Origin: Lateolabrax maculatus
Taxonomy: Eukaryota; Chordata; Actinopteri; Acropomatiformes; Lateolabracidae
DNA length: 64,000 nt
Direction of reading: 5' to 3'
NCBI GenBank assembly: GCA_031216445.1
Contig: CM062211.1
Location: forward strand, 2,058,001-2,122,000
Shown here: positions 56,771 through 64,000 of the stretch, one piece after another
Numbering within the stretch: the stretch's first letter is position 1
Layout: the number at the start of each line of letters is the position of its first letter
Position numbers and translations under genes: made by a program
Notes under the pieces: generated by a model
Database searches by the model: none
Told to the model about the DNA's origin: nothing
Seen by the model: the letters and a program-made list of their open reading frames with translations, nothing else

Positions 56771-58025
56771 CTTTAAAGGATCGCAATATTCAACGTTTTC
56801 TTACTGCCAACAAATCAAATGTGCACTCAAACCAACACTGAGTGTATCTACTAAAAAGTATAGTGTGTGTATCAAACCCTGATATATCTTCTTCTAGAGC
56901 TCCATTGTTGTCCAAAAACAATTAAAAACACGTCAATGAGCCACACTGTTGTGACATGTTCCTTCATCACCATGAACTAACACACTTTAGTTTATTTTGA
57001 CTCAATCCCACACACACCGTCCTGCTGCCCCAAATACTCACTATAACACAAACTGTGTATTCATCCACCTCTGAAAATAGTTCCTCCTGTTTGAGTAATG
57101 TTTGCTAAAACTACAGTGTTCAGCTGTTTTAGGAAGCCTAATTCGCAAATGCATATTAGTCAGGAACCTGTCAGTTCATTTTTGATTTCCAAGGGGCATT
57201 ATCGACGGGCGGAGACAACCAATCAGAGCGACGAAATGCCGTCCTGTCGGACGGTACTTCTTGTCAGAAGTTCAGCAAAGACATAATTCTTATCAACATA
57301 AAGTTTAAGTGCAGTTGTTTGTTCTTCTTTTAGAGATAAAATACCGTCCAGTCCATTAATACTGCCTCTGTAGCCGGCCGTGGAACACGGCAGTGCCATC
57401 TTGGATATTTACAAAAATACCTGAATGGCACTTTTCTCTGTCAGTCATCGTATTAAACTACGGTACTGGTTCCCATGCTAGAATTGCACCATAACCCAAT
57501 CAATTCGAAATTGGTTGTAGGGCATTCATTTCACCACATGGCTCAGCATTCCAAATTATTCCTCCTAGCTGGAGGAGGAAGCTTGGAATCTTTTAGGCTA
57601 CAGCTTCTCTGTGTTTTAATACAATAATGTTTGTTTCCAAGGTCAACAAGATAGCGACAACACACATTTCAGGAAGAAATAGTGCATTTGTTGGGGACTA
57701 TTTTCAGCGGCAGATTTATCCACATTTGGTACTCTAGTATTTCTGAGAATGTGGGATTGAGTCAAAACAAACTACAGTGTGTGTTCATGATGATGAAGGA
57801 ACATGTCAGCCAGTGCAACAGTGAGGCTCACTGATGTGTTGGTTGTTATATATTTTGGACAACAATGGATCTCTATGGCCCAGAGAAGGAAGATATATCA
57901 GGCTTTGATACACACACACAATACTTGTGGGATGCCTTCATTGTTGGTTTAGCTCTGGCATTTGTTGACAAGAAGAAAATAATAAAATATCCTCAACCTC
58001 CTTGTGTGTTTGTTACTCCTTTAAA
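56771..58025. mobile_element. Inverted pair of family E arms around a 0.6-kb centre
   Basis: The left arm (about 56771-57090) is an inverted copy of the right arm (about 57687-58025). Matching blocks in order are 'tttaaagga', 'caacaaat', 'gatatatc', a 'ccattgttgtccaaaa' block, 'gacatgttccttcatca', 'ttttgactcaatcccac' and 'ctgaaaatagt'. Both arms end outside at a 'tttaaagga'-type terminus and inside at the 'ttggggactattttcag' border also seen at 38531. This fits either one element with approximately 320-bp terminal inverted repeats or two opposed insertions. The centre (57095-57685) contains 'aaccaatcagagcgacg' and shows no coding signal. Confidence 0.75.
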
Positions 58026-60270
58026 CCATGGATGGGTTTGCTTCACCAGCGAGTGATAACCAGTAGCACAACATGAAGCATTAGGGTTGTTGCTATGGTT
58101 ACCTGCAGTTTTCATATACCTAGTGCAGTGATTTAGAACAGTGGTCAAACTCCTGACCAGAATGTGTTTGAAGTGTTTATTTAACAGACATCAGTGAGTC
58201 AATCAGAATGCAGTGTCCTTGATATAAACTGTATCTATCTATCAATGTTTGGTTGAAATGGCAGAGCAATCTAGCTGCAGTTTGGCCCTGGTGAGTAGCG
58301 GTACCGAGTGAAGGGCTCTGCACTGGACGTGCCTCTCAGGCCTGAATGACTAACACTTGCCGCACTATATGAAGAGGGAACACCGTGTTCACTGGGAATG
58401 ACAGGGTGAGTGAAAACAGTGGTTTCCTGGAGTGGCTTCCATTAGAGCAGGTCATCCCTTCAAGGCAAACACTACAGCTCTCTCAAAGTAACCCCCTCCC
58501 CCCACCACCACCACTATCACCATGCATCAGAGCCTCTCAGCTCATATCAGCTCATTGATCTAAGTACTTGCTCATAACGTCTTAATAATTGAATTTTATT
58601 GTAACATCAATCATGGCGGCTTATGATATAGAGCAGGAGCTTCTTTTAGCTGCTGTACCACTGGTATTCAGTAGCTAATATGTGGCTTGTATTAAAAAAT
58701 CAAGATTGGTCACTAATAAAAGCGAGGTACATTGAGATCACTGCTATGATAGCACACGTGGTGAAGCACTATGTACCTTTTTTACAACACATTTATTCTA
58801 AATATACTCTTCTGATCAGAGTTAAGCTACTGTCAATAAAACAAATACCTCCTGTTCATGTCTAACAGTATACGTCTTCTGGCTATGATCAAACATATTT
58901 ATAAATAACAGGAAAGGTACAAACAAAACCCTGTTGCTTTTATCTTCCCTTTTAACAGAAATGCTGTTTTCATTCACAAATGAATTCCAATTGCTTCTCC
59001 GTTGCTGTTGATTTGTTGCTTTTTAAGCTACTAAATGGATCAATGAAACTCAACATTCGCTGCAGATGTTTCACGGTAAAAGCCTTCCGGTGGTTCAAAG
59101 GGCTTAACTGCTATGATTGAATATACTTATCAAAACAAAGAAAAAAAACGAGATAAAGATCTGTCTCTAATATAGGCCTATTTCCAATAAGAGCATGTTT
59201 CTCTCAGTAATTTGACAGTTAGGATTTCTGGTTTCCATAGTGATTTTAATGAAAATGAGAATAAACATTTGGATGTAATGTTCACAATGAATCAGTGTGA
59301 TGTGTAAGGCTTTGAAATGAAGAAATCTAGTCGACCATCAACCTCCTGCTGGGGTTTGGGTAACATACAGTAGGCTTACAGACATGCAGCTTACCATTCT
59401 GTTAGCAATTCTCCCACTCTGTGTGAATTCCGATGTTAATACATCAAATAAATTAATATATTTTCTCAGGTTCGTATGCTTTAATATAGAAAATAACAAA
59501 GGCCCACAGTCCAAGTCCAAAAGGTATTCAGTGCTGCAGTGTGACTTCACTGCACTCCACTATCAGATCCTGTTTATTGCAGCATCTTGTGTGCACGATA
59601 ATAATGTGTTTACTTAGCAGACGGCAGTGCCTTCATCAGCAGAGCCTGCTTGCTGTGCTGAGTGGCAGCAGAGCACCAGACCTCAGTAGGTGATGATGAT
59701 ATACACTAGACGTGAGTCTGATTAGAATCACCTCGGGATCTCGCAGCAATGCGTCGGAGTGAAAGTTCTCCATCTGCTCCAATTATTCACCATAAGTTTT
59801 TGGAACCGCTTGTAAAAGGATCATCTATAATCTAAAACCCCATGACTCTTGATAGTACTTCGTTTTTAGGAAGTAAAAAATTATAATTAGCTCAAAGATA
59901 CTTTGGTGATCCAGGTGTTAGGTCTGCACGTTAAAGCCAACTCCTAGCTGTCTAAATCAGAATACAGTACCAACCGTCCTGCTTTGAAAGTAACCATTAT
60001 CATGTGTTAATGTGTTTGTAAAGTGCATGTGGTAATTTAAAGTCCTTGTAAAACTGCTTTGGAATCACAGGCACCATGTGTGTTGCTCATGCTAGTTGCC
60101 CCTGCACTCGCTGTCCATTTGAAATTCTCTACAATTCAAGATGACTTTGCAGCAAATGGGTTGGATCTTATGTGGAGCCAATATAACATAGTAGGATTTC
60201 CTATGCTGTGATGTGATTCAGTTGTAGTATCAGAAAATATTGTATGTATTTCGGATTGTTTTTTTATTTT
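58026..60270. other. Unassigned DNA
   Basis: The piece 'ttgctatggttacctgc' (58091-58107) recurs at 12254-12270, hinting at a small shared repeat. No gene recognised. Confidence 0.45.
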
Positions 60271-60279
60271 GGCAACATC

Positions 60280-60375
60280 ACTAAAAAGTCCAGCAGATAA
60301 AGAGACACAAGCAGTCAGACGATCAGACAGATTGCAAACAAATGCAATACAAAAAAAAAAGATTATCCAAACTAC
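60280..60375 (+). repeat. Family B repeat fragment
   Basis: 'aaaagtccagcagataaag', 'agacacaagcagtcagacg' and 'gattatccaaact' match the internal part of the copy at 63655. Confidence 0.55.
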
Positions 60376-60382
60376 CTTCTGA

Positions 60383-60384
<2 letters not shown>

Positions 60385-60428
<44 letters not shown>
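60385..60428 (+). repeat. (TA)n microsatellite
   Basis: Twenty-two uninterrupted TA units directly follow the family B fragment. Confidence 0.97.
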
Positions 60429-60429
<1 letters not shown>

Positions 60430-60639
60430 TGTTGTTTTCTTTCATATTTCCTGTGCAATTAGGTTATTATTAGAGAGGTTATTATAGCTTTACCCCTAAA
60501 TAAAGTGGTTCAGATAATCAAGCTAAACTGTCAGCTTGTTTTCATCTGACTGCGAGTGTTTGTTGCCCCTTTGGACTTATTTTTTAGCGAGGTCCCAGCC
60601 TTTATGTTTGCCTTTACTTAGTCAACCACTAGTGGAAAG

Positions 60640-60735
60640 GTGACAGGAAATGATGGGACAGAGAGGAGGAACAACATGCAACAAAGGTCCCCAACCAGAA
60701 TTGAACCATGGAGGAGAACACTAGGATGACCTGGC
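60640..60735 (-). mobile_element. tRNA-derived SINE-like fragment
   Basis: 'gacaggaaatgatgggac', 'acaacatgcaacaaaggtcc' and 'ccaaccagaattgaaccatg' match a teleost tRNA-like SINE in reverse. 'aattgaacc' resembles a B-box complement. It shares its core with 11937-12036. Confidence 0.6.
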
Positions 60736-61840
60736 CTCTCTTTTTATGGTCATGTTGATCATTTGAAAACACTCTTACCTCCTCCCTCGAATGAATAACA
60801 TTTACCAGTCATCTACGATATGTCCTGTGCAAAATTCATTTCAAGGGTGATGTAAGGTTTGGAGAAAGAAATGTGGTGGAGTCTTCATCAGTGAATTGAG
60901 TTTGCTTAGTTAACATGGAAGAAACTCAAAAGCTCAAAAAGGAAACTAGTAAGTGGACCTTGAGTTAAGGTCAAAAATTAACTTTAATGAACATGTTACA
61001 GACCGAGTGTTCATGCCAAATTTTGGGAATTTTAAGTCTAAATGACTTTTTTAGGTCTTGATGAACTAACTTACTCTGTAATCAATCTGTATATAAAGTA
61101 ACACCAAAAACAAGCGGGCTCAACAAAAGACAAACACATACTCCAGAGTGTGAGGTGTGCATGGTGCTGGTTGAGGCGAGCCTGAGGTGTACTGAAATGG
61201 TGCTCATCCTCGTTGCTTTCTCAATGAGGGGAGCAAGGTGAGGTCACAGAGCTTCACTGAGATCTGCACAATTACAGGCAGCTGTGGGGGCATCCTCTAA
61301 TGAGGCAGCCTTTTCTCTCAGGCACATCAGCAGACGGCCTAAGTGGAGGCCAGATTAGAGACACAGCAGACCGAGGAGCTGCCCTTGTACAGCTACAGAG
61401 GAAAAATAGGCACGATTACGTGTGGTTGAGGGTTTAGTTTGACCTTTGTAACCACTGACAGTCTGTGCACTAATGAAGAGAGCAATAATAACCCTAAAGA
61501 TTAATCTTTATTTTATGAACGGTATCTGTCTCAATCGGAAGAGAGCAGAGTCCCGGCAAATGTGCCAGTAAACTTTTACTTTTATTTTCTATTTGTGCAG
61601 TCGTCCTGCTCCCCAGCCTCCTGCTCTCGCTGGGGGATATCAAAGTGTTACACTGGACCTGTCCAAGGCTGTCATTTCAATTTTAATCAATGTTTAACTC
61701 CCAACAAAAGCTAAATGTAATTTTAATAATGATAATTAAGTGCATTAGTAATACAGCAATTATACGTATATACAGTATGTAACACACCTTACTCACTTTT
61801 CATCTTTCATCCTTGTCAAGTCTGTGGATGTACTCCCTCA
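60736..61840. other. Unassigned DNA
   Basis: The stretch 61230-61390 is non-repetitive and could be conserved non-coding DNA. No gene recognised. Confidence 0.45.
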
Positions 61841-61842
61841 TA

Positions 61843-61906
61843 TTCAACCTTTATTTAATCAGGTCATCTTGTTGAGCTCAAGATCTCTTTTGCAAGAGAG
61901 ACCTGG
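61843..61906 (-). repeat. Teleost repeat end ('tttatttaatcagg')
   Basis: 'caacctttatttaatcaggt', 'gagctcaagatctcttttgc' and 'aagagagacctgg' are familiar as the terminus of a common teleost retroposon. It abuts the Tc1 remnant. Confidence 0.65.
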
Positions 61907-61914
61907 TGCAGCAG

Positions 61915-62138
61915 ATAGAAAGAAATGAAAGTTTATATTGTATCATTTGGTCCTCTTGAGATGGTGGTGGGGAGCATTGGCGTACACGTTGGTCCAAAAT
62001 TTTCCATATGTGTTCCACTGGCCTGAGATCTGGTGGCTGTAAAGGCCCGAGCATTTTATTCACATCATTTTTGTACTCACCAAACCATTTGGTGAGCCAT
62101 GGTGCATGGAAGCATCTGCATTCGGTATGTTTCTCCAC
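61915..62138 (-). pseudogene. Tc1/mariner transposase C-terminal remnant
   Basis: The minus-strand frame contains LQPPDLRPVEHIWKILDQRV followed by RQCSPPPSQEDQMI. This matches the Tc1-like signature around the third catalytic acid (P-D-L-N-P-I/V-E-H-x-W). The N-terminal half, terminal inverted repeats and the first two catalytic Asp residues are absent, and the frame runs into the neighbouring repeat. It is a dead fragment. Confidence 0.75.
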
Positions 62139-62189
62139 TCTTTTATTTAGGTTTTCCCTTTAATTTGTCCCCCGTTTCTGTCTGTATCT

Positions 62190-62190
62190 G

Positions 62191-62231
<41 letters not shown>
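62190..62231 (+). repeat. (TA)n-(TG)n compound microsatellite
   Basis: About ten TA units pass into about ten TG units. Confidence 0.95.
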
Positions 62232-63650
62232 TTAGTATTTCTGCACTACTTCCATATAGTTATTAGTTTTTTGAGTTTTGAGTCGTTCACTCCCACTTGA
62301 CCGCACATTTAGCTTAGATGCCAGTGAACACAAGAACACAAATTGAGCAAACTCTTACCCCATCCCACCAGAGTGCCAACAGTACTTGGAGCGGCTAGTG
62401 CTAGAATAACCAATTAAAAAACGTTGGTTTTGCAGAATCGTCCAATACTGATGTGTTCTTTTGGAGACTGAGTTGATTTCAGTGCAGTTCTCCTCCTAGG
62501 TCAGGACCTTTGATTCTGTGGTTTTCCAATGTGAAGTTCTTCCAGGCAAAGACATTTCCTCTAACGGGATCAGTCCTGAGAGCAAAATCACCTCGGCTTT
62601 ACATTTACCCTTTGTCATAAACGCCCTATTATCACTGTACTTTGCTTCACCCTCTTCTGTTTTTTATTGATGCGTCTCTAACACACAGCTTTCTTGGTCT
62701 GTCTCATGTGCTCTAAGCTAACTCATTCACCGCCTCCCTCCACCCTTCCCTCATCAGCTATTCCATCCACAGTGCTGCCTTCACTGCTCTGGCCCTCAGG
62801 CATTGCTTCTCCTGCATGATTTATTGTCCTCCCCGGCTGCTCTCAACACTCGGGTCCTCGTTCCTCCACTCCCTTCCCAGCTCTCCTCACGAGAGGAATG
62901 AGCAAGCTTCCACCACTGGGACATCACTGTACAGTTTACTGAAACGGTAAAGCAGCCCGCTGTTTACTCTGCTGACATGAAGGACACGAGCAGCGTCTCA
63001 TATGAGGCTTAGTGTTTGTTTTGTAATTAACTTGTCATTTCATCTCAGAAGTTTTGTTTTCACTTCTCGGCAAAAGAACTTATAATGGTGAAACATTCAC
63101 AGCAGAGACAACTTAATATTTCCAATAAATTCAGAGAATCTTCGAGCTACCCTGCTGTGACTTAGTAACTTAAGTTAGACTTTGAGACTGCATGAGAGGA
63201 AGAGAAAATAGCATAATGTGCCCAGGGAAGGAAGACAAATTAATTAGAGGAGCACCAATCCAGCTCAATAGCTTGGCTTGCCAGCATGTTTTAATCACTA
63301 ACAGTATAATTAGGAAGGGGCACAGTGAGGCATGCAAGGGTTCTCCAGTAATAAGGGATGAGAGCAACTCCAAATTTCAATTAGGCAACAGAAAACACTC
63401 TGAAGATATGCCCTTGGATAAGGTCTTTGATGCTTCATAGAAGCATATACTGAACCTCCAACAGTGATGAACATGGTTCCCTTTACAATATCCTTTTTTT
63501 CCAGATGATGGATCAATAATTGCCCGGTTTGGTTGGCCAGTGTCTGGCAGGTATGAGTGTTACACGCCATCAACTGCGCAGAACTAATGGTTTTATACAG
63601 TACCAGCTACACATTCTTATGTCAAGTCCAAAACTAAGACTGAAGTTTTA
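62232..63650. other. Unassigned DNA; candidate conserved non-coding part
   Basis: The stretch 62930-63330 is non-repetitive, with TAATTA-type cores ('gtaattaact', 'acaaattaattagagg', 'tataattagg') and a CNE-like texture. Mirror frames at 63170-63573 are incidental. Confidence 0.35.
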
Positions 63651-63654
63651 GTAT

Positions 63655-63885
63655 GAGAATAATTCCAGTTTATTACAACTTGAGTCTCATTTTCATAGTT
63701 TGGCCATCCTTTCTATCAAAAATACAACAACTGTGCTAAAAAGAAGTCCAGTAATGCCAGAAACACGAGCATTCAGACAATCAAACAGGTAAGATACAAA
63801 CTAATAGGTTAGTCAAACTTGTCTGGAAGAGAAAACAACAGTGAACAGTAAAGTTATGACCCAAACTGTCATTTTGCGAACATTT
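63655..63885 (+). repeat. Family B repeat, fullest copy
   Basis: It runs from 'gagaataattccagtttatt' through 'catagtttggccatccttt', 'aagaagtccagtaatgcc' and 'gaaacacgagcattcagaca' to 'gtgaacagtaaagttatgac'. It serves as the reference for the interrupted copies at 12285, 18012 and 60280. No coding content. Confidence 0.65.
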
Positions 63886-64000
63886 TGCGGACCCACTTCC
63901 TGCTTCAACTTTGACCTACTGTACTTAATGTAGCTTTCTGTGCAGTGAAGAATTATTATCGGTGTTTCAGGTGTATGACTTCGATATAAAGTGAGTTAGA

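Noticed and set aside
1..64000. A novel multi-gene biological system
   Set aside because: No cluster of cooperating genes is visible. The window is dominated by decayed repeats and unassigned non-coding DNA, so the notable items are structural (nested and inverted elements) and a few isolated exon candidates.

Overview
The window looks like euchromatic, non-coding vertebrate DNA, most likely from a ray-finned (teleost, probably percomorph) fish. It is AT-rich, has no long open reading frame (the longest are about 150 to 170 codons and fall in low-complexity or repeat DNA), and carries many (CA)n, (TA)n and GATA-type microsatellites. It is littered with decayed interspersed repeats whose wording I recognise from teleost genomes: LINE 3' ends with GATTCT or AATCT tails, repeats opening 'tcaattttatttatatagc', tRNA-derived SINE pieces, Tc1 debris, Gypsy-like solo LTRs and several MITE families. 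It reads as a large intron or intergenic interval. No complete gene, RNA gene, CRISPR array or bacterial-type operon is visible.

Layout. 1-8.4 kb: a low-copy repeat with a nested short retroposon, a reverse-strand LINE/SINE 3' end, two adjacent LTR-like blocks in opposite orientation, and a second teleost repeat near 6.75 kb. 8.4-13.3 kb: several repeat fragments, a large palindromic MITE (12368-13147) inserted into an older repeat, and two possible minus-strand exons (10615-10780 and 13513-13603). 13.3-30 kb: mostly unassigned DNA with microsatellites, the second copy of the low-copy repeat (20.2-20.6 kb) and small dispersed repeats. 30-44.3 kb: a CA/GT microsatellite cluster, several fragments of one LINE superfamily (34.7, 35.4, 38.9-39.4, 39.8-40.3 and 42.8-43.5 kb), a possible plus-strand exon (36569-36660) and a GC-rich 30-bp minisatellite (44.13-44.22 kb). 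44.3-50 kb: a possible minus-strand terminal exon near 47.4 kb, an LTR split by an approximately 857-bp MITE, an L1-type reverse-transcriptase remnant and a short interstitial telomere-like tract. 50-64 kb: a decayed teleost repeat (54.86-55.35 kb), an inverted pair of repeat arms spanning 1.25 kb (56771-58025), long TA tracts and a Tc1 transposase remnant (about 62 kb).

No cooperating gene set could be demonstrated. The coding candidates are short, splice-bounded ORFs without a recognised family. The best-supported unusual structures are the nested insertions and inverted-repeat elements. Repeat family assignments rest on recall of teleost repeat wording plus copies compared within this window, and were not checked against a repeat library.
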